A stretch of DNA of 64,000 bases from an uncultured Alphaproteobacteria bacterium (GCA_937920085.1 CALETE010000010.1:1-64000); one strand, 5' to 3'. Counted from the stretch's first letter, positions 25,930 through 35,211 are shown. The notes: generated by a model from the letters alone, not told the origin. Translations and numbers: made by a program.

Positions 25930-26073
25930 TTGGCGCGATGCAGGGACTGCACCGGGCGAAGCGGCGCGGACCATAGGGCCGGCACCCTGCCGGGGCAAGG
26001 GTCTGAAGGAAAACATCGAAGACTTGCCCGCGAATGGGTTTCACAGGACCTGCGCAGCGGGCTAAGCTTGGGT

Positions 26074-26604
26074 ATGGTCAGACGTCACCTGCAGATATGC
26101 GTGCTTCTTGTCCTGGGCGGCTGCGTGACCACCCCGCTGGATGGGTCACCGCAGGTTCAGACCGCCGCCCAGGCACGTCGAGCTGACCTGCCCAATGCCA
26201 TCTCAGCCCCGCTGAGAGACCTGAATATCCTGCAGTCCAAGATACCCGATACCCTCTTGGCGGCGGCAGAGGCACCCTATGGGCGGCCCCCAGTCATCAC
26301 CTGTGACTGGCTGATCTCCGAACTCCTGCCACTCAACGGGGCCCTTGGCCCAGACCTGGAGGATGCCAGGATCGATGATCACACCCTCGGGGAGCGCGCG
26401 TCTGCCGCCGTGCTGGGGGCCATTGCCGGCGCGGCCTCTGATACCCTGCCCATGGGATCGTGGATTCGAGAGGTTTCAGGGTCCAACCGGCACGACAAGT
26501 TAATCTCAGCCGCGATCACAGCTGGCCAGATCCGCCGCGGCTATCTCAAAGGTTTGGGGGAGTCTCGGGGCTGTGCGCCCCCGGCTCGGCCCTATCGCCC
26601 TTAA
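26074..26604 (+). CDS. Predicted lipoprotein of unknown function
   Basis: The ATG at 26074 yields 176 aa with a short lipoprotein signal peptide and lipobox (VLLVLGGC, lipidated Cys about residue 16). The mature part has a heptad-like segment (DLPNAISAPLRDLNILQSKIPDTLLAAA) that recalls small caulobacterial lipoproteins, then a hydrophobic glycine/alanine stretch (AVLGAIAGAASDTLPMG) and a C-terminal SNRHDKLISAAITAGQIRRGYLKG. I do not recognise the family. The frame continues upstream to 25930, but those codons lie next to the tRNA and lack a signal sequence. It converges on tgt with only 15 bp between stops. Confidence 0.75.
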   Translation: MVRRHLQICVLLVLGGCVTTPLDGSPQVQTAAQARRADLPNAISAPLRDLNILQSKIPDTLLAAAEAPYGRPPVITCDWLISELLPLNGALGPDLEDARIDDHTLGERASAAVLGAIAGAASDTLPMGSWIREVSGSNRHDKLISAAITAGQIRRGYLKGLGESRGCAPPARPYRP

Positions 26605-26619
26605 ACGAACGCCTCAACC

Positions 26620-27732
26620 CTATCGAGCCTGCCGGTCGCGGAAGTCTTTGACGAAGGCGGCAAAACGCCCTTCGGAAATCGCTGCCCGCATGGCTGCGGT
26701 CAGGGCCTGAAAGAAGGCGATGTTGTGCCAGGACAGCAGGACCTGGCTGAGGATTTCCTCAGATTTCACAAGGTGGTGCAGATAGGCCTTGGAATAGTGG
26801 CTCGAGGCCGGACAGTCAGACAATGGGTCCAGCGGGGTATCGTCTTCGGCGAACCGGGCGTTTTTCAGATTAACCGAGCCCTCCCAGGTCCAGGCTTGCC
26901 CATGACGGCCAGATCGGGTTGGCAGGACGCAGTCGAACATGTCAACGCCCCGGGCGACGGCCTCGACGAGGTCGATAGGCTTGCCGACCCCCATCAGGTA
27001 ACGCGGCCGATCCGCGGGCAACATGGCCGGCGCATAGTCGAGCACCTCGCACATGGCCTCATGGCCCTCGCCCACCGCCAAGCCACCTAGGGCATAGCCG
27101 TCGAACCCGATTTCAATCAGCCGGTCCGCAGATTCCTGACGCAGAGCCTTGAAGGTCGAGCCTTGCTGAATGCCGAACAGGGCCTGGGTCGGACGCTCAC
27201 CGAAGGCGGCCTTGGACCGGGCACCCCACCGGGCTGACAGCTGCATGGCGGCGGCGGCGGCCGGTGCCTCTGCGGGCCAAGCCACGCACTGGTCCAACTG
27301 CATGACAATATCCGAACCCAGATGCTCGGCCTGAATTTCAATCGACCGCTCAGGGGTCATGATGTGCTTAGAGCCGTCGATATGGCTTTGGAAGGCCACG
27401 GCCTCCTCGGTCACCTTGGCGATTTTCGACAGGGACATGACCTGGAAGCCGCCGGAGTCCGTGAGGATCGGTTTCTCCCAGCGCATAAACCTATGCAGGC
27501 CGCCAAGCCGAGCCACCCGCTCTGCGCCGGGGCGCAGCATGAGATGATAGGTATTGCCAAGAATGATGTCGGCACCGGTCGATGCAACCTGATCGACGGT
27601 CAGGGCCTTGACCGTCGCAGCCGTACCCACCGGCATAAAGGCGGGGGTACGGATATCGCCCCGGGATGTCTTTAGAACCCCGGTTCTAGCTGCACCGTCG
27701 GTGGCGGAGATTTCGAAGGGAAAGGCGGTCAT
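26620..27732 (-). CDS. tgt: Queuine tRNA-ribosyltransferase
   Basis: Tgt replaces guanine 34 with preQ1 in tRNAs of GUN anticodons (Asp, Asn, His, Tyr), part of queuosine synthesis. The 370-aa TIM barrel shows the nucleophile region (GVDMFDCVLPTRSGRHG near 265-280, Asp catalytic), the general-base Asp in ILTDSGGFQVMSL (about 90-102), and GGLAVGE at about 225. A zinc-binding pattern expected near the C terminus is partly different: CPASSHYSKAYLHHLVKSEEILSQVLLSWHN keeps a Cys and His residues, while the first Cys-x-Cys of the usual CxCxxC is not evident. It follows queA with a 3-bp gap, in one operon. Confidence 0.94.
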   Translation of the reverse strand: MTAFPFEISATDGAARTGVLKTSRGDIRTPAFMPVGTAATVKALTVDQVASTGADIILGNTYHLMLRPGAERVARLGGLHRFMRWEKPILTDSGGFQVMSLSKIAKVTEEAVAFQSHIDGSKHIMTPERSIEIQAEHLGSDIVMQLDQCVAWPAEAPAAAAAMQLSARWGARSKAAFGERPTQALFGIQQGSTFKALRQESADRLIEIGFDGYALGGLAVGEGHEAMCEVLDYAPAMLPADRPRYLMGVGKPIDLVEAVARGVDMFDCVLPTRSGRHGQAWTWEGSVNLKNARFAEDDTPLDPLSDCPASSHYSKAYLHHLVKSEEILSQVLLSWHNIAFFQALTAAMRAAISEGRFAAFVKDFRDRQAR

Positions 27733-27735
27733 GGC

Positions 27736-28803
27736 CTAAGCCCTCCAGAGCAGGCTTGAATCGCCATAGGAATAGAACCGATAGCCAGTACCAATGGCGT
27801 AGGCATAGGCCTCACGCATGGTCGCAAGACCGGCGAAAGCACTGACCAGCATGAAGAGCGTCGACTTAGGAAGGTGAAAGTTGGTCATCAATCCGTCAGC
27901 CGCGCGAAATTTATAGCCAGGGGTGATGAATATAGCGGTCGCATCTGCAAAAGGTTGAACTATCCCTGACTCATCCGCAGCGCTTTCGATAAGTCGAAGA
28001 GATGTGGTGCCCACGCATATCACCCGTCCGCCGGCAGCATGGGCAGCATTGATGGCATTGGCCGCCTCTGTCGTCACCTCGCCATATTCAGCATGCATCT
28101 TGTGATCGGCGATATCATCGACTTTCACAGGTAGAAAAGTTCCTGCGCCTACATGCAACCGTACAAAGACGATCTTGACCTTCAAGGCCTCAAGCTTGCC
28201 GAGAAGGTCTGGTGTAAAGTGCAGTCCCGCCGTGGGAGCAGCGACCGACCCGTCTGCGGCGGCATAGACCGTTTGATAGTCGACCCTATCTCTCTGGTCT
28301 TGAGCCCGCTTGGCGGCGATATAGGGCGGCAGGGGCATGACGCCCACCTCGGCCACGGCCAAGTCCAGCTCGACTCCCCCCAGGGCGAAGGCCAGAACCA
28401 CCTCTCCGCCATCGCGTTTTTCCAGGACCCTCGCCGACAGCGCCCCGCCAAAGATCAGGTCATCGCCTGGCGCGAGGCGTTTGCCGGGGCGCATAAAGGC
28501 GCTCCATTGATTGGGCGCGAGCCTCTGGTGCAGGGTCGCCTCGACCTTAATTACCGACGCGCCCCGGGTGCGGGTCCCGCTCAGTCTTGCGGGGATAACC
28601 CGGGTGTCATTGAGCACCAGAACATCCCCCGCACGGAGCTGTGCGGGCAGGTCCGAAACCGTCAGATCGGTCAAGGGCTCCCCGGGGACGACCCGCAGCA
28701 TGCGCGCTGAGTCCCGCGGCTCTGCAGGACGCAAGGCGATGGCCGTCTCGGGCAGATCGAAGTCAAAATCAGAGAGTTGCATGGGCGGGGGCGTGAAGCG
28801 CAT
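27736..28803 (-). CDS. queA: S-adenosylmethionine:tRNA ribosyltransferase-isomerase
   Basis: QueA transfers and isomerises the ribosyl part of S-adenosylmethionine onto preQ1-modified tRNA to form epoxyqueuosine. The 355-aa product has the family start LSDFDFDLPETAIALRPAEPRDSARML, the core VLNDTRVIPARL (about 63-74), TAGLHFT near 190, and the C-terminal MTNFHLPKSTLFMLVSAFAG. Two in-frame starts are possible: 28803, or 28782 which begins directly at MQLSDFDF as in most homologues; neither has a clear ribosome site. It is upstream of tgt and diverges from the EEP gene across 45 bp. Confidence 0.95.
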   Translation of the reverse strand: MRFTPPPMQLSDFDFDLPETAIALRPAEPRDSARMLRVVPGEPLTDLTVSDLPAQLRAGDVLVLNDTRVIPARLSGTRTRGASVIKVEATLHQRLAPNQWSAFMRPGKRLAPGDDLIFGGALSARVLEKRDGGEVVLAFALGGVELDLAVAEVGVMPLPPYIAAKRAQDQRDRVDYQTVYAAADGSVAAPTAGLHFTPDLLGKLEALKVKIVFVRLHVGAGTFLPVKVDDIADHKMHAEYGEVTTEAANAINAAHAAGGRVICVGTTSLRLIESAADESGIVQPFADATAIFITPGYKFRAADGLMTNFHLPKSTLFMLVSAFAGLATMREAYAYAIGTGYRFYSYGDSSLLWRA

Positions 28804-28848
28804 GCGCGAGGCCCCGCGTCAAGCGTCAGCGCATGGTAAAGGGCAAAG

Positions 28849-29814
28849 ATGAGCCTGATTCTCAAAGTCTTTGCGGTGGGACTGGACCGCTTGGTCCTGG
28901 TGTTTGGCGCCGCCTGTCTTGTGGCGGCCATAATGGCCCAGGGTGGACGGGTTAACCCGCGATTGGACCTATTGACCCACTTTGCCCTTATCTGGCTCTG
29001 TGGGGGCCTTTCTATCGCGCTCTATAGCCTCGCCTCGATCGGGCAAAGGTCGATCCTGATGGGCCTAGGCATTGCGACAGTGATCGCGGCCCTCGCCCTC
29101 ATGGCACCGGAGTATCTGCGCCCCATTGAGCCCCGGGTCGCCGCCACGTCTGCAAACACCCTCAAAATCATTCAGTTCAACGCCTGGCATAAGAACAGCA
29201 ACATCCAAAGCGATGTGCAGTGGCTGATCTCCGAAGAACCGGACATCATTGCCATAGAAGAGCTTACACCCGAACTGTACGACGCCCTCATGGCCCATGG
29301 TGGTTATCGGGCAACGCCGGGGCGTCTTGGAACGGCCCTCTTTACCAAGGCTACCCCAAAGGTGTTGCCATTTCCCTCGCCGGGTCCCAAGCGCGAACGC
29401 CCAGACCTTGTCATCGCCAAACTACCCCATGCGGCGGGGGACTTCACGATGATCGGGCTGCACCTGTCCTGGCCAACCTATTTGAGTCAGTCTGACCTAC
29501 GCGAACAATTGCTGGACTATCTCAAAACAGTCGACCGCTCGAAGGTCATACTGGTTGGGGATTTCAATCTGACGCCTTGGTCCTTTGCGCTTCAGGACTT
29601 CGACAAACGCAGCGGACTTTCAAGACGCGATCGGGCTATTTTCAGCTGGCCAGGACAACCCTTCCTGGACGGACGGCTGTCCTCGCCAATCCCCTTCCTG
29701 GCAATAGATCATGTTTATGCAGGGTCTGGCTGGCGGACAGTCAGTATTAAGCGGGGGCCAAAACGTGGTTCAGACCACTATCCACTGGTGGTGGTGTTAG
29801 CCCCCCGCACCTAA
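28849..29814 (+). CDS. Membrane-anchored endonuclease/exonuclease/phosphatase-family protein
   Basis: The 321-aa protein begins with three membrane segments (about 8-30, 42-62 and 68-85) and then an EEP-fold domain facing the periplasm or cytoplasm. Metal and catalytic motifs are visible: FNAW (Asn), IAIEEL (Glu), GLHLSWP (His), VGDFNLTPWS (Asp-x-Asn), and the final IDHVY plus GSDHYPLV (Asp-His pair). Enzymes of this fold cut DNA, RNA or phosphodiesters of small molecules; the substrate here is unknown. Membrane-anchored members are common in Alphaproteobacteria. It overlaps the convergent HD gene by 4 bp at the stop codons. Confidence 0.88.
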   Translation: MSLILKVFAVGLDRLVLVFGAACLVAAIMAQGGRVNPRLDLLTHFALIWLCGGLSIALYSLASIGQRSILMGLGIATVIAALALMAPEYLRPIEPRVAATSANTLKIIQFNAWHKNSNIQSDVQWLISEEPDIIAIEELTPELYDALMAHGGYRATPGRLGTALFTKATPKVLPFPSPGPKRERPDLVIAKLPHAAGDFTMIGLHLSWPTYLSQSDLREQLLDYLKTVDRSKVILVGDFNLTPWSFALQDFDKRSGLSRRDRAIFSWPGQPFLDGRLSSPIPFLAIDHVYAGSGWRTVSIKRGPKRGSDHYPLVVVLAPRT

Positions 29815-30368
29815 GCGAAAGTGGCGATCTCTCTGGCCAAGTTTTCCCGGGCCTTGGCCTCAAATCGTTGGCGCAAGTCTGGATCCGGATAAATGACCTC
29901 AGCCTCAAGGAAGCCGCCGATGACCGCTAGGCGCCCCCGCTTCCAGACCTCATCGGAAACATGCGCAAATTCTTCCCGAACCGCTTGAGCATAGGCGTCA
30001 TAATCGACAGGGTCCGCGCCTAGGATCGCCAAGTCTATAGATACCAGGATTTCGCCCAGCCGGTCTTCGGCCTCAACCCTATGGCTGGCCGTCAATCTGA
30101 TCAGCCGTGCCACCTCCTCCCGGGCGTGAATAGAGACATCAAGGTCGCGAAGGTCACGCCGCGCCATGTCAGCGCTCTGGGCCTCATTGTCCTTGGCCTG
30201 GGGATCATAGACGGCGTCATGCCACCAGATCGCATAGGTCAGCACTTGGCGCTCACTGTCCATGAGGTCGGGGACCTCATCCAGAAGCGCCAAGCACTGT
30301 TCTATATGGCGGCGCGTATGATAGCGCCGGTGAGGCTCAGCATAGGCTGCCTCTAGAGACGGGGTCAC
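29811..30368 (-). CDS. HD-superfamily phosphohydrolase
   Basis: This is a 185-aa predicted metal-dependent phosphohydrolase of the small stand-alone HD type (COG4339-like). The motif series is H (RRYHTRRHIEQ, about 15-23), HD (IWWHDAVYD, about 47-55), then the HRVEAEDRL segment and the final D (SIDLAILGAD). No fused domain is present. Substrates of this group are undefined; nucleotides are a guess. It overlaps the upstream cyclophilin by ATGA (30365-30368), so it is the last gene of the coaD / cyclophilin operon. Confidence 0.85.
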   Translation of the reverse strand: MTPSLEAAYAEPHRRYHTRRHIEQCLALLDEVPDLMDSERQVLTYAIWWHDAVYDPQAKDNEAQSADMARRDLRDLDVSIHAREEVARLIRLTASHRVEAEDRLGEILVSIDLAILGADPVDYDAYAQAVREEFAHVSDEVWKRGRLAVIGGFLEAEVIYPDPDLRQRFEAKARENLAREIATFA

Positions 30369-30829
30369 GCGTCCGCCACGACCTTCATGGAAATGATCTT
30401 GCCCGGCGCACGCGGGGGCTCGCCCTTTGGCAAGGCATCCACATGATCCATGCCTTCAACCACTTCACCCCAGACAGTGTACTGGCCATCCAGGAAGGTG
30501 GCGTCGTCAAAACAGATGAAAAACTGGCTGTTGGCCGAATTTGGGTTCGCAGTCCGCGCCATGGAGCAGACACCACGAATGTGCGGCTCGCGGGAGAACT
30601 CCGCAGGCAGGTTCGGCTTTGAAGACCCAGATGTCCCCGTGCCGGTGGGATCGCCGCCTTGGGCCATAAATCCGGGGATCACACGGTGGAAAACGACACC
30701 ATCATAAAAGCCTTCCCGGGCCAGTTCCTTAATGCGCGCCACATGCTGAGGGGCGAGATCAGGACGCAGCTTTATAGTCACAGAACCGGCTTCAAGGGCC
30801 ATTTCAAGAGTGTTTTCCGGATCCATCAC
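30365..30829 (-). CDS. Cytoplasmic cyclophilin-type peptidyl-prolyl isomerase
   Basis: This 154-aa cyclophilin catalyses cis-trans isomerisation at proline bonds. It has the compact bacterial core: VVFHRVIPGFMAQGGDPTGTGTSG (about 45-68; Arg, Phe and Gln of the active site) and NSANSQFFICFDDATFLDGQYTVWG (about 95-120). There is no signal peptide, so it is cytoplasmic. It overlaps the preceding exported cyclophilin and the following HD gene by 4 bp each, which implies a tightly coupled operon. Confidence 0.95.
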   Translation of the reverse strand: MMDPENTLEMALEAGSVTIKLRPDLAPQHVARIKELAREGFYDGVVFHRVIPGFMAQGGDPTGTGTSGSSKPNLPAEFSREPHIRGVCSMARTANPNSANSQFFICFDDATFLDGQYTVWGEVVEGMDHVDALPKGEPPRAPGKIISMKVVADA

Positions 30830-31686
30830 TTTACCTCCGATGGGATTTGAATGGCGCAGGCCGTAAAGTCGGCCCCCATTTGATTGCGAACCCTCGCCAC
30901 CTCTGCGGCGAACCAGGAACTATGCGGATCTATAACTTTGACCTTCGGGCGTGTCGCGGCCGGCATGTCGGCCAGCATCTGAACCTTGAGCATTTTATCG
31001 CGGGGCTCTTCCACAGGCTCGCCGGTTTTGATCGCCCGGACCACTTCAATGCCAGAAATCATCCGGCCAAAGGCCGTGTAACGCTTTTCCAGGGATGGGT
31101 AGGCCTGGCGCATCAAGTAGAACTGACTATTGGCACTGTCGGGATCTCCCCCCCGAGCCATGCCAGCAACACCGGGGCAATAGAGGGCCCAGCCGGAAAC
31201 CTTACTGTCAGCGGTCATGGCCATGAGCATGCTGCTCTGCGTCATGACCGGTAGAGCCCCGATAAAGCCGATATCGGCCACAGTCTGGTCAGCGACCTGA
31301 ACAAAGGGAGTCTCGACGCCCCGCCTAAAGGTAAACTCCGCGGCCAAATCGGGTTGGTCAGAGCCACCGGTCCCATCGTCCTTTGGGTCGCCAGTCTGCG
31401 CCATGAATTGATCGATCACGCGGAAGAAGCTTCGCCCGTCGTAGAACCCCTTGCGGACCAGAGCCTTAACCCGCTCCACATGCTTAGGGGCGACTTCTGG
31501 GCTGAGTTCCACAACAATCCGGCCCTTGGTGGTGTCGATGACCATCAGATTGTCTGGATTAGGGGTCCGCCAATCGGCGGCCGACGGCGGGGTTGAGGGG
31601 GCGACAGGTGCAGGCGGCGGTGCCGCGCAAGCAGCGCTCGACAGGGTAAGGCCCACCAGGGCCGCAATCGTTGCAGTGCGGATCAT
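30826..31686 (-). CDS. Exported cyclophilin, probable lipoprotein
   Basis: The start at 31686 yields 286 aa with a signal sequence and lipobox (LSSAAC, lipidated Cys about 20), followed by a proline/alanine linker and a cyclophilin domain. The core FFRVIDQFMAQTGDPKDDGTGG and DSANSQFYLMRQAYPSLEKRYTAFG are family-like. The C-terminal extension of about 60 residues (ending FTACAIQIPSEVK) is not part of the domain. An in-frame ATG at 31713 would put nine residues before the signal peptide and is less likely. It would act as a periplasmic proline isomerase, paired with the cytoplasmic paralogue that follows. Confidence 0.92.
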   Translation of the reverse strand: MIRTATIAALVGLTLSSAACAAPPPAPVAPSTPPSAADWRTPNPDNLMVIDTTKGRIVVELSPEVAPKHVERVKALVRKGFYDGRSFFRVIDQFMAQTGDPKDDGTGGSDQPDLAAEFTFRRGVETPFVQVADQTVADIGFIGALPVMTQSSMLMAMTADSKVSGWALYCPGVAGMARGGDPDSANSQFYLMRQAYPSLEKRYTAFGRMISGIEVVRAIKTGEPVEEPRDKMLKVQMLADMPAATRPKVKVIDPHSSWFAAEVARVRNQMGADFTACAIQIPSEVK

Positions 31687-31743
31687 AGGATCACCCAAAT
31701 GGATAGGCATCAACGCCCAAACTGACGTGAGGCTTCAGTCGAA

Positions 31744-32247
31744 TTACGACGCGGGTCGTCCAACCTTGGCCAAAAGGGCTTCTTTCACGCGAGGGCTAAC
31801 AAACTTGCTCACGTCGCCTCCTAGCAGGGCGATTTCCTTGACCAGTTTGGAGGCAATGGCCTGATGGCGCGGGTCAGCCATGAGAAAGACCGTCTCGATT
31901 TCGCGATCCAGCTGCTGGTTCATGGCTGTCATTTGGAATTCGAACTCAAAGTCCGCCACGGCGCGCAAGCCGCGAACAATGACATTGGCGCCGATCTGCC
32001 GCGCGAAATGCATGGTCAGGCCTTCGTAGGGCATAACGACCACTTCGGTATTGCCAACCAGGGCTGCGGCTTCAGCTTCAACAATTGCCACACGCTCGGC
32101 CAGGGAGAACATCGGCCCCTTGCCCGTGTTGATCGCCACCCCAAGGACGAGCTTGTCTACCAACTTGACCGCCCGACCAATAATATCGGTGTGGCCGTTG
32201 TGAATGGGATCAAAAGTTCCCGGATAAAACCCAATGCGGGTCGCCAT
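31744..32247 (-). CDS. coaD: Phosphopantetheine adenylyltransferase
   Basis: CoaD adds AMP to 4'-phosphopantetheine, the penultimate step of coenzyme A synthesis. The 167-aa protein is full length: the nucleotidyltransferase motif YPGTFDPIHNGHTDII is at 8-23 (HxGH pattern), substrate-binding RGLRAVADFEFEFQMTAMN lies near 91-109, and ETVFLMA and ASKLVKEIALLGGDV follow. The start is unambiguous (MATRIGFYPG). It is the first gene of the operon that continues with the two cyclophilins and the HD protein; gyrA ends 87 bp upstream, after a hairpin terminator. Confidence 0.96.
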   Translation of the reverse strand: MATRIGFYPGTFDPIHNGHTDIIGRAVKLVDKLVLGVAINTGKGPMFSLAERVAIVEAEAAALVGNTEVVVMPYEGLTMHFARQIGANVIVRGLRAVADFEFEFQMTAMNQQLDREIETVFLMADPRHQAIASKLVKEIALLGGDVSKFVSPRVKEALLAKVGRPAS

Positions 32248-32300
32248 GTGATCTTATCCCCAACTGGCTCTTACTTCGCGTTTCGCCGGGCCGCGACAGA

Positions 32301-32322
32301 TTGGCAAGCGCAAACTTGCCAA
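32301..32322 (-). terminator. Hairpin terminator after gyrA
   Basis: TTGGCAAG and CTTGCCAA form a perfect 8-bp stem with a 6-nt loop, 13 bp beyond the gyrA stop and before coaD. The T-run on the minus strand is short (TCTGT), so efficiency is uncertain. Confidence 0.65.
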
Positions 32323-32334
32323 ACGCTAACACGA

Positions 32335-35115
32335 TTATGCGTCCTCGGCACCAGAATCGCCACCCACAAGGCCGTCATCCTCATCGCTGCCTTGATCAGC
32401 TAGCCTTTCGACGGACACGACATGTTCGTCTTCTGCTGTCCTGAAAATTGTCACGCCCTGGCTGTTACGCCCAACAACGCGCACTTGAGACACAGGCGTC
32501 CGAATGAGCTGACCTTGATCGGTGACAAGGAGAATTTCGTCATGCTCATCCACGGGGAAGGATGCGGCGAGACGTCCGCCTTTTTTGGAAAGGTCCTGAG
32601 CCAAGAGGCCCTGCCCGCCCCGTCCTGTCCTGCGGAACTCATAGGCTGAAGTCCGCTTGCCGAACCCCTCGGTGGAGACCGTCAGGATTTGCTCTTCGGC
32701 CGCCCCAAGATCAGCAATTCGCTCAAGGCTTAGGGAAACCATGTCGGTGGCGTCGGAGTCTTCGTCATCGGCCGGCAAGGCCGCATCTTCGGCCTCACCA
32801 GAGTCCGCTCCAAGCGCGGCCCGTCGCATAGCATTGGCGTGCTTTACATAAGCCGCCCGTTCCGCCGCCGTGGCGTCGACAGAGCGCAGGATCGCCATCG
32901 AAATGACCTTGTCGGTCTCGGCAAGTCTGATGCCACGAACGCCCGTGGACTCCCGGCCCGCGAAGACCCGCACCTCTTCTGTGGCGAAGCGAATGCAACG
33001 CCCCAGGGCGGTGGTCAGCAAGATGTCGTTCTGTTCGGCATTGCACAGACCCACGCCGATGATGGAGTCGCCTTCGTCCAACTTCATGGCAATCTTGCCA
33101 TTGCGGTTGATCTGGACAAAGTCAGACAACTTATTGCGTCTGACGCCCCCCGATTGGGTGGCGAACATCACGTCAAAACGATCCCAGGTCGCCTCATCCT
33201 CGGGCAAGGGCAGGATGGAGGTAATGGTTTCGCCGGGCTCGATCGGGAACAGATTGATAAAGGCCTTGCCTCGCGAGGTCGGCGTACCGACTGGCAGACG
33301 CCAGACCTTAAGCTTATAAACCTTGCCGCCCGAAGAGAAGAACAGCATGGGCGTATGGGTCGATGCGGAAAAGACCCGCGTCACCGCATCCTCGTCCTTG
33401 GTAGACATGCCAGAGCGGCCCTTGCCGCCCCGATGCTGCGTCCGATAGGTCACTAGCGGAGTCCGCTTCACATAGCCGCCATGGGTCACGGTAATAACCA
33501 TGTCTTCCCGGGCAATCAGGTCTTCGTCTTCGACATCGGCATCGCCGTCGACGATCTCTGTGCGCCGCGGCACGGCATAGGCATCACGGACCTCAACGAG
33601 CTCTGAGCGCACGATGGCCATGATGTTTTCGCGGGAAGACAAGGTGGTCAGGTGCCCCTGGATCAGGTCTGCCAAGCTTCGCGCTTCACCAAAAATCTCG
33701 TCGCGTCCCAAGCCGGTCAATCGAGACAGGGTCAGGGCAAGGATGGCGCGGGATTGTTCGTCCGTCAGCCGGATATTTCCGCCCTCAACCACAAAGCTAC
33801 GAGGATCAGCGATCAGTTCCACCAGGGGCAGCATGTCCCCGGCTGGCCAATCCCGGGCGACCAAGCGCTCGCGGGCTTCTGCTGGATCCTTGGAGGACCG
33901 AATTATATGTATAAATTCATCAATATTGGCCACTGCGATGGCGAGGCCGACCAAGACGTGGCCGCGATCGCGCGCCTTGCTAAGCTCGAACTTAATCCGC
34001 CGGACAACCACCTCTTCGCGGAATTCCACGAAGGCGACGATCATGTCTCGCAAGCCCATCTGCCGCGGCCGACCGCGATCTAGGGCCAGCATATTGACGC
34101 CGAAAGAACTTTGCAGAGGCGTAAAGCGATAGAGCTGGTTCAGAACCACATCGGCAGACGCGTCGCGCTTAAGCTCGACCACCACGCGCATGCCGTCGCG
34201 ATCACTTTCGTCTCGAAGGTCGGAAACACCTTCAATGCGCTTTTCTCGAACCAGTTCAGCAATCCGCTCCACCAGGGACGCCTTGTTCACCTGATATGGG
34301 ATGGCCGTGATGACGATGGCTTCGCGGTCTTTGCGGATATCTTCAATGGCCGCCTTGCCGCGGATGATCACGGGCCCGCGGCCGGTCATTAGGGCATTTC
34401 GAGCACCCGTCCGGCCAATGATCTCGCCGCCTGTGGGGAAATCAGGCCCTGGCACAATGTCGAGAAGCTGGTCTAACGCGATGTCTGGATCGTCTACAAA
34501 GGCAAGGCAGGCGTCGACAATCTCGCCCAGGTTATGGGGAGGGATGTTGGTCGCCATGCCGACAGCGATGCCCCCTGCCCCATTGACCAGCAGATTGGGA
34601 ATCCGGGAGGGCAAGACCACAGGCTCAGATTCCGAGCCGTCGTAGTTTTCTTTGAAGTCGACGGTTTCTTTGTCGAGATCCGCCAGAATGGACATGGCGG
34701 CCTTAGTCAAGCGGCACTCGGTGTACCGCATGGCAGCCGGGGGGTCGTTGTCGACCGACCCGAAATTGCCCTGACCGTCTATCAGCAGCAATCCCATCGA
34801 GAAGGGCTGCGCCATCCGTACCAAGGTGTCGTAAATCGCGACATCGCCATGGGGGTGATACTTACCCATGACATCCCCGACGACCCGGGCTGACTTCACG
34901 TAGGAGCGGTCAGGTGTGTGCCCCTGCTCACTCATTGAGAACAGGATACGCCTGTGCACAGGCTTTAGCCCATCACGGACATCAGGCAGGGCCCGACTGA
35001 CAATCACGCTCATAGCGTAGTCGAGGTAGGAGCGCCTCAGCTCATCCTCGATCGCGATGGGGGCTATCCCCCCGGGCCGACCGTCCGGAGACGTGGTATT
35101 TTGATCATCACTCAA
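32335..35115 (-). CDS. gyrA: DNA gyrase subunit A
   Basis: GyrA is the DNA-breaking subunit of gyrase, which introduces negative supercoils with GyrB. The 926-aa protein carries the catalytic tyrosine at Tyr131 (AAMRYTECRL) and the C-terminal beta-pinwheel with GyrA-box-like sequence (QHRGGKGRSG and RTGRGGQG). An acidic insert (DSGEAEDAALPADDEDSD, about 790-807) lies within the pinwheel, as in other Caulobacterales. In the quinolone-resistance region the sequence is HGDVAIYD: valine occupies the position of E. coli Ser83, while Asp96 corresponds to Asp87. The start MSDDQN is followed by the normal IEDELRRSYLDYAMSVI. It lies between ssb and coaD. Confidence 0.97.
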   Translation of the reverse strand: MSDDQNTTSPDGRPGGIAPIAIEDELRRSYLDYAMSVIVSRALPDVRDGLKPVHRRILFSMSEQGHTPDRSYVKSARVVGDVMGKYHPHGDVAIYDTLVRMAQPFSMGLLLIDGQGNFGSVDNDPPAAMRYTECRLTKAAMSILADLDKETVDFKENYDGSESEPVVLPSRIPNLLVNGAGGIAVGMATNIPPHNLGEIVDACLAFVDDPDIALDQLLDIVPGPDFPTGGEIIGRTGARNALMTGRGPVIIRGKAAIEDIRKDREAIVITAIPYQVNKASLVERIAELVREKRIEGVSDLRDESDRDGMRVVVELKRDASADVVLNQLYRFTPLQSSFGVNMLALDRGRPRQMGLRDMIVAFVEFREEVVVRRIKFELSKARDRGHVLVGLAIAVANIDEFIHIIRSSKDPAEARERLVARDWPAGDMLPLVELIADPRSFVVEGGNIRLTDEQSRAILALTLSRLTGLGRDEIFGEARSLADLIQGHLTTLSSRENIMAIVRSELVEVRDAYAVPRRTEIVDGDADVEDEDLIAREDMVITVTHGGYVKRTPLVTYRTQHRGGKGRSGMSTKDEDAVTRVFSASTHTPMLFFSSGGKVYKLKVWRLPVGTPTSRGKAFINLFPIEPGETITSILPLPEDEATWDRFDVMFATQSGGVRRNKLSDFVQINRNGKIAMKLDEGDSIIGVGLCNAEQNDILLTTALGRCIRFATEEVRVFAGRESTGVRGIRLAETDKVISMAILRSVDATAAERAAYVKHANAMRRAALGADSGEAEDAALPADDEDSDATDMVSLSLERIADLGAAEEQILTVSTEGFGKRTSAYEFRRTGRGGQGLLAQDLSKKGGRLAASFPVDEHDEILLVTDQGQLIRTPVSQVRVVGRNSQGVTIFRTAEDEHVVSVERLADQGSDEDDGLVGGDSGAEDA

Positions 35116-35211
35116 GGGAAAGGTAAGCCCTTAGAATCGGACAGGAATTCGTCCCCCCTTGTTAGCATTCGCCGACTCTAAAAACCAACAGGACTCCGGG
35201 CAGAGCTAAAT

